Positions 35,218 through 44,571 of a stretch of 59,087 bases of DNA are shown here, piece after piece. This DNA comes from Lachnospiraceae bacterium (GTDB lineage Bacteria; Bacillota; Clostridia; Lachnospirales; Lachnospiraceae). Both the position numbers and the translations under genes were made by a program. Location: contig JAKSRM010000012.1 of NCBI GenBank assembly GCA_024403615.1, positions 1-59,087 on the forward strand, given 5' to 3'. Position 1 is the stretch's first letter. Each line of letters starts with the position of its first letter. Under the pieces are notes generated by a model. The model saw nothing but the letters and a program-made list of their open reading frames with translations. It searched no databases and was not told the origin of the DNA.

Positions 35218-36324
35218 CTATCTTCCTGTCCAAGCGCCGTTGGCATCAATCTCGTAACCATCTGGAGTTGTGCCGGGACCGATGATCCAAGCCCCGGTGT
35301 TATCATCTTTGTTCGGGTTAAAAAAGTACCATTTACCGTTAATATATTGCCAGCCGGTCAGCATGTTTCCGTTAGGGTTAAGATAGTACCATTTACCGTT
35401 AATCATGTTTCCGTTAGGGTCGAAATAGTACCACTCATTGTTGTTTGAATTCGGCTGCAAAGATGGGTTAATGTTATATCCCCAGGCATCACAGAAAGCG
35501 TTCGTTGCTGAGTAATGCCACACTCCGTTTTGATTCGGAGACCAGCTGCCGTTTGAAACCGGAGAGGTCCAAGTGCCAGTGTACTGAGGCTCAGCATAAT
35601 TATTATCGTCGTTGCTTACTGGGGCTGGAGGAGGGACTGGCTTGTTGTCTTTCCAATGGGCATAAACGGTCGTATTTTCCATAAAGCTTCCGGTTTCTTC
35701 ATACTTCGTTCCGCTCGTAGGGTCGGAATACCATCCTTCAAAACGGTAGCCCTCTTTGGTAGGCGCTGTTGGCATAGATACCATGATGTCGTCTGGAGTC
35801 AGGACATACTTTGGAGCTACTTCGGATCCTCCCTGAGTATCAAAAAGGATTTTTGCCAGATAGATTTTAAAATTTTCACGGTACTGAGCGACAACCATGT
35901 CTGCCTCATAGGCATCTTGGCCAACGATATAGACGGTGATGGTATAGTCGCCAGGACGGTTAATTTCCATCGTGAAGGAAGCTGCTCCATCTTCTACGCA
36001 GCTCTCGCCTCGGATGATGGTTTCGTCTGGCTCTTCAGGGAACGGATAAGGCTCTGCATTGAGTGCTGCATAAACACTGTCTGCCTCGTAGTCTTCCAAG
36101 TCTTCTGCGGAAAAATCGATTTCCAAACCTTCCTCGTATTGGATATATTCTCCTTCCGGAGTATGGGTAAATTCTACCTCTGTCGGCGTAAATTCCGATG
36201 GATTGTCGGAAAGGGCAGTTACTTCTGGGCTATCGGTTGGCTCTGCAATGGCAGAAAACGGTGTGGCCAAAAGACCAAGGGTTAAAAGGAAAGCGGTGAT
36301 AAAAATAAAACTTTTTTTCTTCAT
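35218..36324 (-). CDS. Secreted protein with InlB-type repeat and cell-wall-binding repeats
   Basis: A 368-aa product with a Sec signal peptide (MKKKSFIFITAFLLTLGLLA, cleavage near residue 27). Residues about 165-240 contain a Listeria-Bacteroides (InlB B-type) repeat: FDTQGGSEVAPKYV, then EGYRFEGWYSDPTSG and TTVYAHWKDN. The C-terminal 110 residues carry WYYFDPNGNM, WYYLNPNGNMLTGW and WYFFNPN units, which are choline-binding-type wall repeats. It is therefore surface-attached, non-covalently. It may form a unit with the lipoprotein gene 13 nt upstream. The ligand is unknown. Confidence 0.85.
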   Translation of the reverse strand: MKKKSFIFITAFLLTLGLLATPFSAIAEPTDSPEVTALSDNPSEFTPTEVEFTHTPEGEYIQYEEGLEIDFSAEDLEDYEADSVYAALNAEPYPFPEEPDETIIRGESCVEDGAASFTMEINRPGDYTITVYIVGQDAYEADMVVAQYRENFKIYLAKILFDTQGGSEVAPKYVLTPDDIMVSMPTAPTKEGYRFEGWYSDPTSGTKYEETGSFMENTTVYAHWKDNKPVPPPAPVSNDDNNYAEPQYTGTWTSPVSNGSWSPNQNGVWHYSATNAFCDAWGYNINPSLQPNSNNNEWYYFDPNGNMINGKWYYLNPNGNMLTGWQYINGKWYFFNPNKDDNTGAWIIGPGTTPDGYEIDANGAWTGR

Positions 36325-36337
36325 TTGCGTCTCCTTC

Positions 36338-37252
36338 CTATAAACTGATAATCAGCGCCTTGCGTTGCTGGTCATAACGAATGGAACATTCCACACCGAA
36401 CTCTGCTAAAAAAATATCTGGATTCTGATAGAATTCGGAATCGTATTTGATTGCATTGTAGTAAACGATGCCGGTTTGTTCGTCGTTTTCAAAAATCTGT
36501 GTACAAAGGTTTCCCCCATGGGTACTGCCGTCTGGAAGCTCCATCATTACCGGAGTAGTTACCAGCACCCGGTTATCACTGAACCAGTTGTAAATAAGTT
36601 CTGGGTTGGCATTTTTTATGTCAGCGTTTCCAGAAATCTGAGGCAATCCTCCGTCTGGAGATTTGAATTGGTTGCAGTCGCCAAAGACGCAGCAAAGGAC
36701 ATTCAGCAAAAATTCTGATTTAACGTAGTAGGTACCTTCTGCTTCATATACGGCCACAAAGTCAGATTCCATATAACGCGGGGTCTCGTTCATCAATGCC
36801 CAGTGTGGGCCTGCGATGCTGGTTTCATAAAGGGTTCCGTCTTTTTCTATCAGTAATTGTCCTGCAGGTTTTGGATCTTTTGGTGTGGTATCCACAAGAA
36901 TAACGGTTACACCGCTGTTTTCTCCATCGGTGAAGACGATGTCTGCCTTGCCGGGACCTTGCGGAAGAATCAAACCGTCTTCCACCGTGGCAACGGATTC
37001 ATCGGAGCTGGTCCATGTAATTTTTTCTCCAAAGGTATCATCCAAAGTAACCTGAAAGGCGTCTTTCATGGTTAAAGTACAATAACCTCCCTGTAAAGCG
37101 GAAACCGTTGCACGGTAAAGAGTGCCTGGCTCTACTGGAATTTCGGCGTCTTGGGATGTAGGTTCTGGAAGATTTTCCTGCTTTGGACCGCCGCAGGAGC
37201 ATAAAGAAATAAGGAGAAGGATTACGAATAGAAATGATATTGCTTTTTTCAA
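36338..37252 (-). CDS. Lipoprotein with Ig-like (BIG2-type) domain
   Basis: A 304-aa product that starts at TTG (37252-37250) with AAAGGAGG upstream. Its lipobox is SLCSC. Residues 50-120 have the pattern ITWTSSDESVATVEDGLI, then GPGKADIVF, typical of bacterial Ig-like group 2 domains. The C-terminal part (FLAEFGVECSIRYDQQRK, then ALIISL) resembles the end of copper-amine-oxidase-like N-terminal domains, but this is weak. It precedes the wall-binding protein in the same direction, so the two are likely one envelope operon. Confidence 0.78.
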   Translation of the reverse strand: MKKAISFLFVILLLISLCSCGGPKQENLPEPTSQDAEIPVEPGTLYRATVSALQGGYCTLTMKDAFQVTLDDTFGEKITWTSSDESVATVEDGLILPQGPGKADIVFTDGENSGVTVILVDTTPKDPKPAGQLLIEKDGTLYETSIAGPHWALMNETPRYMESDFVAVYEAEGTYYVKSEFLLNVLCCVFGDCNQFKSPDGGLPQISGNADIKNANPELIYNWFSDNRVLVTTPVMMELPDGSTHGGNLCTQIFENDEQTGIVYYNAIKYDSEFYQNPDIFLAEFGVECSIRYDQQRKALIISL

Positions 37253-37324
37253 AGGAAACCTCCTTTCAAATGCGAAACGAATAACAAGTCATATAATCTA
37301 GTAATTCTGTTACAAAACCAGTAT

Positions 37325-37350
37325 AAGGCGGGAAAGATTCCCGCCTTTTT
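37325..37350. terminator. Hairpin after the FAD oxidoreductase gene
   Basis: AAGGCGGGAA and TTCCCGCCTT form a perfect 10-bp stem. The T run lies on the plus strand. For the minus-strand genes that end just upstream, the tract is weak (TTATACTGG). Confidence 0.65.
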
Positions 37351-37361
37351 CTTATGAGTAT

Positions 37362-38702
37362 TTAGTGATGTCCTGCAACCCTGGTGCTGTCGCTGTCTAC
37401 ATGTACGCAGAACTTATTAATGATTGGGCCTTCTTCTGCAGAAGGAGGAGTTGGTTTATCCCAAACTTTTGGCTGGTTGCCTTCCATTTCTTTGGAACGG
37501 TGAAGCTTTACACCGTTGCTTTCCAGAACTTTTTGCAGTTCTTTTACATCCAAATCCTGAAGAGCTACGCCGTTCTTGATGGCCAAGGCAGCAGCAGTAC
37601 CGGAAGCTTCGCCGGTAAGAACACATGCTGGGATGAAACGCATGATTGCCCAGCCTCTGCCGGAAGCGGATACCATTCGGCCTGCAGCCAGAACATTGGA
37701 CAACTTGTCGGTAATCAGTCCTTCGTATGGATATTCATAAACCACTGCCGGCTGATCTAAGGAAGCGATTACGCAGCCAACGGAAGTATCTTCTGTAATT
37801 TCTCCTTCCGTATAAAGCTCTGCGTTTCCAACCAGACGACGGGTCATACGGAACTGTGGAGAATATGGAAGGGAGAGCATTGCGTAATCATCACGAAGAT
37901 GGTCTTTTAAGAAGTCTAAAGCCATGCCTCTGGAAAGACGGATATATTCGTTAACGCCTTCCACCGTTGTGCCGTCGCAGGTTAAATCTTCTGCCTCATC
38001 GCCAGCGCCACCACTTGGAATCAGTCCTAACCAACGGAGAGGAACTGCACGGAGAAGGTTGCCTTCTTCAATTCCCTTTTTGGCGATTTCAAAATCGAAT
38101 TCATGGAACCAATGAGAAACGATGGTCTTTAAAGTTTCCGTTTCTGCGCCAGCGCGGTAAACCAGGTCTGCATCGCCAGAAGCATCAATAAACATTTTCG
38201 CCATATAAGCGGTTCTGCCGGATTTATTTTCTACGACGATTCCTTTTACAGTATTGCCGTCCATAATTGGCTCGCTGAATACGGTGTCAAAAACAACATC
38301 GATGCCTTCTTTTTCCGTAAATTCATCGAGAGCTAAGATGGCATGAGGAATGATGAAGTTGGCCATATATCGAGGACTGTCGCTTGGTGCAGTTTCCGGT
38401 TTCTCTTTCCATACTTCCGGAAGGTTGTTCGGGCTGTATTTAATACAAACATGAAGCAGTTCTTCTGCCAGTCCACCATATACTTTATGTCCATTTCCGT
38501 CATCAATTGGAAGATAGCAGCAAACATGGCCTAACGTAGCCAGACCGCCTAATACGATGCTTTTTTCAATCAGTGTGACTTTCATGCCTTGTCTTGCTGC
38601 AGCGGTTGCAGCAGCAACGCCGGCCAGACCACCACCAACAACGATGACGTCGGTTTCTTTTACAATAGGAATTTCTTTTTCAGTAAGTTGGATAGATTTC
38701 AT
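37362..38702 (-). CDS. FAD-dependent oxidoreductase
   Basis: A 446-aa flavoprotein with an N-terminal FAD-binding motif (VIVVGGGLAGVAAATAAARQ, residues about 18-37), EKSIVLGGLATLG, DASGDADLVYRAG in the middle, and a C-terminal AAGRMVSASGRGWAIMR FAD contact. It matches the FAD_oxidored family, whose members have mixed or unknown substrates. It is encoded downstream of the Nudix gene by 48 nt and is probably co-transcribed. No electron carrier is adjacent. Confidence 0.82.
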   Translation of the reverse strand: MKSIQLTEKEIPIVKETDVIVVGGGLAGVAAATAAARQGMKVTLIEKSIVLGGLATLGHVCCYLPIDDGNGHKVYGGLAEELLHVCIKYSPNNLPEVWKEKPETAPSDSPRYMANFIIPHAILALDEFTEKEGIDVVFDTVFSEPIMDGNTVKGIVVENKSGRTAYMAKMFIDASGDADLVYRAGAETETLKTIVSHWFHEFDFEIAKKGIEEGNLLRAVPLRWLGLIPSGGAGDEAEDLTCDGTTVEGVNEYIRLSRGMALDFLKDHLRDDYAMLSLPYSPQFRMTRRLVGNAELYTEGEITEDTSVGCVIASLDQPAVVYEYPYEGLITDKLSNVLAAGRMVSASGRGWAIMRFIPACVLTGEASGTAAALAIKNGVALQDLDVKELQKVLESNGVKLHRSKEMEGNQPKVWDKPTPPSAEEGPIINKFCVHVDSDSTRVAGHH

Positions 38703-38750
38703 TTTTATTCCTTTCTTAGAGAAGATTCTCTGATGATTGTTTTATGCAAG

Positions 38751-39371
38751 TTATGGAAGAAGATCCCTTTCTTCCCGGATAATTTCACAAAATGCATTAA
38801 GGATTCTGGCGGTCAGGCCCCAGATGACATGCCCTTCATATTTATAAAACAGTTCTTCGATATATTGAGTCGGCCATTTGTAATCGCTGCCACCGCTGAC
38901 TAATTCGAAAGGGAAGTCTTCCCGTGGATGAGCCTTGGAATCGATAATGAAGCGGGCAGGTTCGTTTTCCAGAAAGAAGCTTAACGGAACACGGAACACT
39001 TCATATACTTCGTCCTTGTTATAATCTCCTTGATAGTCCTTCAAAACAGCAACGAAAGGATAAATTATCATTCGTTGAAAGTGGTGATAATCTGAAGCAC
39101 CGATGAAGGACAGTTGTTCTGGCTGGATAAGAAGCTCTTCACAGGCTTCCCGAAGGGCTGCTTCCTGTGGAGTTTCTCCTTTTTCGATGGAACCGCCTGG
39201 AAGACATACATCTCCTGGCTGTTCCGCAATCTTACCCGAACGAGTCTGCAGGAGCACATCATATCCATGGTCCGTATGAATCAGACAGATGGTAACCGCT
39301 GCCCGGAACATCTGGTCTTCGCCAATCAGGCGTGGGGTATGAGTTGTAATTTTGTTTAAATCGTAGGCCAT
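38751..39371 (-). CDS. Nudix hydrolase, CoA pyrophosphatase-like
   Basis: The 206-aa protein has the Nudix box GGSIEKGETPQEAALREACE with the EE pair following. The preceding LLQTRSGKIAEQPGDVCLPG resembles the NudL/CoA pyrophosphatase signature. These enzymes split CoA or its derivatives into phosphopantetheine and 3',5'-ADP. It faces the S1 gene divergently from a 122-nt shared promoter region. Confidence 0.83.
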   Translation of the reverse strand: MAYDLNKITTHTPRLIGEDQMFRAAVTICLIHTDHGYDVLLQTRSGKIAEQPGDVCLPGGSIEKGETPQEAALREACEELLIQPEQLSFIGASDYHHFQRMIIYPFVAVLKDYQGDYNKDEVYEVFRVPLSFFLENEPARFIIDSKAHPREDFPFELVSGGSDYKWPTQYIEELFYKYEGHVIWGLTARILNAFCEIIREERDLLP

Positions 39372-39493
39372 ACTGTCTCCTAAAAATTCTTTCCTATATT
39401 TTAATTCATATTGATAGCGGATTCAATAAAATACTGTTGCGGTTGGGGCTTTTGTGGTATTGTTGTGGTGATAAATCGGAAAGGACGAAGAAA

Positions 39494-40525
39494 ATGGAAG
39501 AAATTAGAAATGATATAGAAGATGTTGTGGAAGGCGTAGCAGAAGCAGCAAAAGAAATTGTAGCTGAGGCAGTAGAAAAAATCGAAGAACCGGAAGAAAA
39601 AGAGCCGGAAATCATCGAGTCCATGGACGATTATGCAGAGGAGCTGGAAGCTTCGCTGCGAAGAATCTATCCAGGCGATGTTATGGAGTGTACCGTTGTG
39701 GCTTTTGATGAAGAGGCAGTTTCAGTAGATCTGGATTATTATGCACCAGGCAAAATCCCAGTAGCGGAAATGAGCGAAGATCCACAGTTCAGCGTGTTCA
39801 GCGATGTTCAGATTGGCGATAAATTTAAAGCTGTCGTAACTAGCCATGATGATGGCGCAGGCAACATTCTCCTTTCCAAGAAAGAAGCCGATGCAGAATT
39901 CTCCTGGGAAAAACTGGAGAGAATGAAAGAGGCCGGCGCAAGAATCAAAGGAACTATCGCGGATACTACCAAGGCAGGAGCCATTATGTATGTAGAAGGC
40001 ATTCGCGGCTTTATTCCTGCTTCCAAGCTGGCGCTGAAATACGTGGAAGACACCAGCGTTTACCAGGGAAAGAAAATGGAAGTTATGATCAGCGAAGTGG
40101 ACACCGTGAAAAAGAAACTGATTCTTTCCGCAAAGGAAATTCTGACAGAAAAAGCTCTGGAAGAGAAGAGCATCAGCATCAGTCATATGCAGATTGGCAC
40201 TATTCTGGAAGGCACGGTTGAAAAGCTGATGAACTATGGCGCTTTCGTGGATATTGGAAACGACATTTCCGGACTAGTTCATATTTCGGAAATCTGTGAT
40301 CGAAAAATCGCTCATCCAAAGGCTGTTTTACGCGAAGGCCAGCAGGTTAAGGTCATGATTACCAAAATTGAAAATGGCAAGCTGAGTCTTTCCATCAAGC
40401 AGGCAGAGGCAGCAGATTTAGAGGCAGAAGAAGTGGCCATGGAAGAAGAAGCTTCCGAGTACAAGAGCGAGTATGTTCCAAACAACCCATTCGCAGCATT
40501 ATTGAAGGACATTAAACTGAAATAG
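39494..40525 (+). CDS. S1 domain RNA-binding protein
   Basis: A 343-aa protein starting at ATG 39494. An acidic N-terminus (residues 1-50) precedes three S1 domains: about 55-125 (GDVMECTVVAFDEEAVSVDL), 145-215 (GARIKGTIADTTKAGAIMYV) and 230-300 (GTILEGTVEKLMNYGAFVDI, then GLVHISEI). This layout matches the RpsA-like proteins of Firmicutes, which are shorter than E. coli S1 and not always on the ribosome. A longer in-frame reading to 39437 has no ribosome site. Confidence 0.88.
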   Translation: MEEIRNDIEDVVEGVAEAAKEIVAEAVEKIEEPEEKEPEIIESMDDYAEELEASLRRIYPGDVMECTVVAFDEEAVSVDLDYYAPGKIPVAEMSEDPQFSVFSDVQIGDKFKAVVTSHDDGAGNILLSKKEADAEFSWEKLERMKEAGARIKGTIADTTKAGAIMYVEGIRGFIPASKLALKYVEDTSVYQGKKMEVMISEVDTVKKKLILSAKEILTEKALEEKSISISHMQIGTILEGTVEKLMNYGAFVDIGNDISGLVHISEICDRKIAHPKAVLREGQQVKVMITKIENGKLSLSIKQAEAADLEAEEVAMEEEASEYKSEYVPNNPFAALLKDIKLK

Positions 40526-40546
40526 GAAAATATTAGGACTATGAGA

Positions 40547-40574
40547 AAGAACCACGCAGTATTGCGTGGTTCTT
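40547..40574. terminator. Bidirectional hairpin between the S1 gene and galK
   Basis: AAGAACCACGCA and TGCGTGGTTCTT form a perfect 12-bp stem with a 4-nt loop between converging genes. T runs are short on both strands. Confidence 0.7.
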
Positions 40575-40586
40575 GTTATGGTAAGA

Positions 40587-41831
40587 TTATCCGATTTGTA
40601 AAATGTGGCAGGCCTTTGGTCCCAAGACTGCTTCTGATTCTCTCTGGAATTCTTCTAACCTGTCTTTTGGTACGAAAGTAAGAATAGTTCCGGCGAATCC
40701 TCCGCCGTTAATCCGGACAGCGCCACGGCCGTTAAGCAGCTTCCACGCCAGTTCGAAGGTTTCAAAGTATTTTTTATTTTCCGGATTCGAGGAAGGAATC
40801 ATATTTTGTAACACATCTCTAGAAGAAAGACCGGAGGAGTTTATCTGAGCTAGGAATGTATCAATATCGTTGCGCTTCAAAGCATCCACCGCTTTTTCTA
40901 CCCGGGACACTTCCTGAAAATAATGGAAGGTTCTTAAGGCTGGACGCAAGCCCACAGCAGAAATGAGCTCTGAGGAAAGTTCACCAGAGACAATCACGTT
41001 CTTCGGCTCCACTTCAGACAGTAGTTTCTTTCCAAAGTACGCTGCCACTAGTTTCATTTCTGCAGGAATGGATGCGTAATCTTCTGTAAGATTCGAATGA
41101 TTTGCTCCGCTATCTAAAACGCAAAGAGCGTAACCGGCTTTCTCAAAATCAAAAGAAATCTGTTCCACCTTTGGTGCAGAAGCATCTGCGAAATCGATAG
41201 TGATTACCTTTCCTAAAGAGCAAGCCATCTGATCCATAAGTCCGCAGGGCTTTCCAAAATATAAATTCTCCGCCTTCTGGCCAATCTTGGCGATTTCGAT
41301 ATCATCCATCGTTTGACATCCGGCTAATTACATCTCGAGAGTTTGGCGCAGAATCCGCCCGATCAATACTTCAAAGGCAGCAGAGGAACTAAGACCACTT
41401 CCTGGTAAGACGTGGGAGGTGATAAAAGCGTCGAAGCCAGCGGATGTAATATCTGGTGTTGCTTCCGCAAAACCTTTCGGATTTGTCGCTTGCATTTTTT
41501 TCGCCAGTGCCTGTGCAACACCGGTAGCTACGCCTCTTACCAAAGCTGTGCTGGAGCCAGCTTCGTTAATTCGTGGCTGTAAGTCGTTTAAATCTACATG
41601 AATCGCAGGAAATCCTTCCGATAGGATGTTGATTACGCTGCCATTATTGGGCGAAAAGGCAGCATCCATGGTCATGCGGACAGAGGCTGCTAAGACTTTT
41701 CCTCCCTGATGGTCTGTATGGTTGCCCAAAAGCTCTACTCGGCCAGGAGCAGACTGGAAAAACTCCGGATTTCGTCCAAATTCTTCTATAAATTGTTGCG
41801 TTACATAATTTTTGTCCATTTTCTCAACCAC
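40587..41831 (-). pseudogene. galK: Galactokinase interrupted by an in-frame stop codon
   Basis: Two consecutive frames together make a galactokinase, which phosphorylates galactose in the Leloir pathway. 41831-41328 encodes GRVELLGNHTDHQGG (family signature) and GSGLSSSAAFEV (ATP site). 41309-40587 encodes FGKPCGLMDQMACS and the C-terminal GGGFAGTILTF motif. The two are in the same frame, separated by TAA (41330-41328) plus six sense codons, so a nonsense codon and not a frameshift divides them. The second half has no clear ribosome site before its ATG. Either the gene is inactive, or two fragments or readthrough are used. A sequencing error is also possible. galE at 54400 looks intact. Confidence 0.82.
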
Positions 41832-42027
41832 TATATCTTGTGTTTGGAGACTTTTTCCCGCTTCAACTTTGTTCTAAATAAATCCATGAAAAAATAAAAG
41901 TTTTAATAATTCTACCAAATTCCCAGAGGAAAGGAAGACGTTTTATAAATTAAATGAAATATTTCTTTCCTAAACTACAAAAAACGACACAATGTTGTTT
42001 TTCACAACTCTGTGTTCCTAAAAAAAA

Positions 42028-42076
42028 CCACAAAATATAGGTAAGGCACTCTTGACTTCACCACAAGATATTGTAT
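42028..42076 (+). promoter_or_regulatory. Two probable NrdR boxes and the nrdD promoter
   Basis: CCACAAAATATAGGTA (42028-42043) and CCACAAGATATTGTAT (42061-42076) both resemble the NrdR consensus ACACWATATWTWGTGT and are 33 bp apart, about three turns, the usual spacing. TTGACT (42052-42057) and TATAAT (42074-42079) with a 16-bp spacer form the promoter, with the second box overlapping the -10. NrdR would repress when dATP is high. A leader of about 245 nt follows. The remainder of 41832-42322 holds no gene. Confidence 0.65.
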
Positions 42077-42322
42077 AATCGGTATTGCACGAGAGATTGT
42101 GTGATTTTCTAAAAGAACTTAAAAAACCCTTTAAAATCAACAAAAAATGCTTGCATCCGCAAGAACAAACGAACAGTAAAGCTTACTTGTTAGTATAGGT
42201 GTCAACGCGATTTTTTTAGGAATTTTAAGCGAAAAATGATTCAAATCTGCGAACAAAATAAACCATATATAGATATATAGACCTAAAAAGGGACAAACGA
42301 CAAAATCGGGGAAGGGAATACT

Positions 42323-44500
42323 ATGAAAATCATCAAGAGAAGCGGGGAAGAAGTTAATTTTGACGCCTCAAAAATCGAAGCGGCCATCATTAAGGCCAAC
42401 GAAAGCGTTGCAGAAATTGAACGTATGAGACCGTTAACAATCCATCTGATTGTTAATGCAGTAACTGAGGAATGCTCCCTTATGGACAGAGCAGCCAGTG
42501 TAGAAGAAATCCAGGATATGGTCGAGAATCATATTATGGAGCAGAACGCTTTCAACGTTGCCCGTAATTACATTACCTATCGTTACAGAAGAGCTGTTGC
42601 CCGTAAAGCAAACTCTACCGATAAGCAGATTCTTTCTCTTCTTGATTGCAGCAACGAAGAAGCAAAACAGGAAAACTCCAACAAGAACCCTGTTGTAAAC
42701 TCCGTACAGCGTGACTACATGGCCGGCGAAGTAAGTAAAGACATTACCAAAAGATTCCTTCTCCCTTCCGATATTGTAGAGGCTCATGAAAAAGGTTTAA
42801 TCCACTTCCATGATACCGATTACTATGCTCAGCATATGCACAACTGCTGCTTAGTAAACTTAGAAGACATGCTCCAGAACGGAACCGTTATTTCTGAGAC
42901 CATGATCGAAACCCCGAAGAGCTTTGCTACTGCTTGTAACATCGCTACTCAGGCTATCGCTCAGATCGCTTCCAACCAGTACGGAGGACAGAGCATTTCC
43001 CTTTCTCACCTGGCTCCATTCGTTCAGGTAAGCCGTGAGAAGATTTACAGAAAAACCAAAGAACAGTTCGACAAAGTCGGAATGGAATATACGGAAGATA
43101 TGCTGAAAGAAATCGTTGAGGAAAGACTCCACGACGAAATCAAACAGGGCATTCAGATCATCCAGTACCAGGTAACCACTCTGATGACCACCAACGGACA
43201 GGCTCCATTCGTTACTGTATTTATGTACTTGAACGAAGTCGAAGAAGGCCGTACCCGTGATGACCTGGCCATGATTATTGAAGAAACTCTTCGCCAGAGA
43301 ATCAAAGGCGTTAAGAATGAAAAGGGCGTTTACATTACTCCTGCATTCCCGAAACTGATCTACGTTCTGGAAGAAGATAATATCCATGAAGGCTCCAGAT
43401 ATTTCGAATTAACAAAACTGGCAGCAGAATGTACCGCGAAGAGAATGGTTCCAGACTACATCTCTGAAAAGATGATGTTGAACCTGAAAGTAGATGCCAA
43501 CGGAGAAGGCCATTGCTATCCATGCATGGGCTGCCGTTCCTTCCTTACTCCTTATCTGGATAAAGATGGAAAACCAAAATACTACGGCCGTTTCAACCAG
43601 GGCGTTGTAACCGTGAACTTAGTAGACGTTGCTTGCTCTTCCGGAAAAGATGAGCAGAGATTCTGGGAAATCTTAGATGAAAGATTAGAGCTTTGCTACA
43701 GAGCTTTAATGTGCAGACATGACCGCCTTATGGGAACCAAGAGCGACGTTGCTCCAATCCTTTGGCAGAACGGTGCCTTAGCAAGACTGAAAAAAGGCGA
43801 GACCATCGATAAACTGTTATTTGGCGGTTATTCAACTATCTCCTTAGGATACGCTGGACTGTATGAGTGCACCTACTATATGAAAGGTTGCTCTCATACC
43901 CAGGAAGGCGGAAAAGACTTCGCACTGAAGCTGATGCAGAGACTGAATGATAAATGTAAAGAGTGGAAAGAAGCCAACAACATGGACTTCTCCCTGTACG
44001 GAACTCCTTTGGAATCTACCACTTACAAGTTTGCAAAATGCCTGCAGAAACGTTTCGGCGTGATCCCTGGCGTAACCGACAAGAACTACATTACCAACAG
44101 CTATCATGTACATGTAACCGAAAAGATTAACGCTTTCGATAAACTGAAATTCGAATCCGAGTTCCAGACCTTATCTCCAGGTGGCGCTATCAGTTACGTA
44201 GAAGTGCCAGATATGAAAGATAACTTAGAAGCTGTTATTTCCGTAATGCAGTACATTTACGACAACATTATGTACGCAGAGCTGAATACCAAGAGTGACT
44301 ACTGCCAGGAATGTGGCTACGATGGAGAAATCCAGATCGTTACCGACGACAGTGGCAAGCTGGTTTGGGAATGCCCGAACTGCGGTAACAGAGATCAGGA
44401 CAAGATGAACGTTGCCCGTCGTACTTGCGGATACATCGGAACCCAGTTCTGGAATCAGGGACGAACCCAAGAGATAAAAGACAGAGTACTTCATCTGTAA
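42323..44500 (+). CDS. nrdD: Anaerobic ribonucleoside-triphosphate reductase (class III)
   Basis: The 725-aa glycyl-radical enzyme reduces NTPs to dNTPs without oxygen. An N-terminal ATP-cone (KRSGEEVNFDASKIEAAI, residues 4-90) provides allosteric control. The active-site region contains YCQECGYDGE and CPNCGN, a zinc ribbon near the C-terminus, then RRTCGYIG with Gly703 as the radical site next to Cys702. Length is typical. Its activase NrdG is encoded downstream beyond one unrelated gene. The two upstream NrdR boxes indicate regulation by nucleotide level. Confidence 0.97.
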   Translation: MKIIKRSGEEVNFDASKIEAAIIKANESVAEIERMRPLTIHLIVNAVTEECSLMDRAASVEEIQDMVENHIMEQNAFNVARNYITYRYRRAVARKANSTDKQILSLLDCSNEEAKQENSNKNPVVNSVQRDYMAGEVSKDITKRFLLPSDIVEAHEKGLIHFHDTDYYAQHMHNCCLVNLEDMLQNGTVISETMIETPKSFATACNIATQAIAQIASNQYGGQSISLSHLAPFVQVSREKIYRKTKEQFDKVGMEYTEDMLKEIVEERLHDEIKQGIQIIQYQVTTLMTTNGQAPFVTVFMYLNEVEEGRTRDDLAMIIEETLRQRIKGVKNEKGVYITPAFPKLIYVLEEDNIHEGSRYFELTKLAAECTAKRMVPDYISEKMMLNLKVDANGEGHCYPCMGCRSFLTPYLDKDGKPKYYGRFNQGVVTVNLVDVACSSGKDEQRFWEILDERLELCYRALMCRHDRLMGTKSDVAPILWQNGALARLKKGETIDKLLFGGYSTISLGYAGLYECTYYMKGCSHTQEGGKDFALKLMQRLNDKCKEWKEANNMDFSLYGTPLESTTYKFAKCLQKRFGVIPGVTDKNYITNSYHVHVTEKINAFDKLKFESEFQTLSPGGAISYVEVPDMKDNLEAVISVMQYIYDNIMYAELNTKSDYCQECGYDGEIQIVTDDSGKLVWECPNCGNRDQDKMNVARRTCGYIGTQFWNQGRTQEIKDRVLHL

Positions 44501-44520
44501 AAAATAAAAAATGAATGCGG

Positions 44521-44557
44521 GGACCACGCGGAAGAAGACTTCCCGCGTGGTTCTCTT
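44521..44557 (+). terminator. Terminator-like hairpin after nrdD
   Basis: ACCACGCGG and CCGCGTGGT pair, followed by TCTCTTT. It lies 20-50 nt after the stop and just before the M18 gene, so read-through may be partial. Confidence 0.65.
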
Positions 44558-44571
44558 TAATTGGAGGAAAA

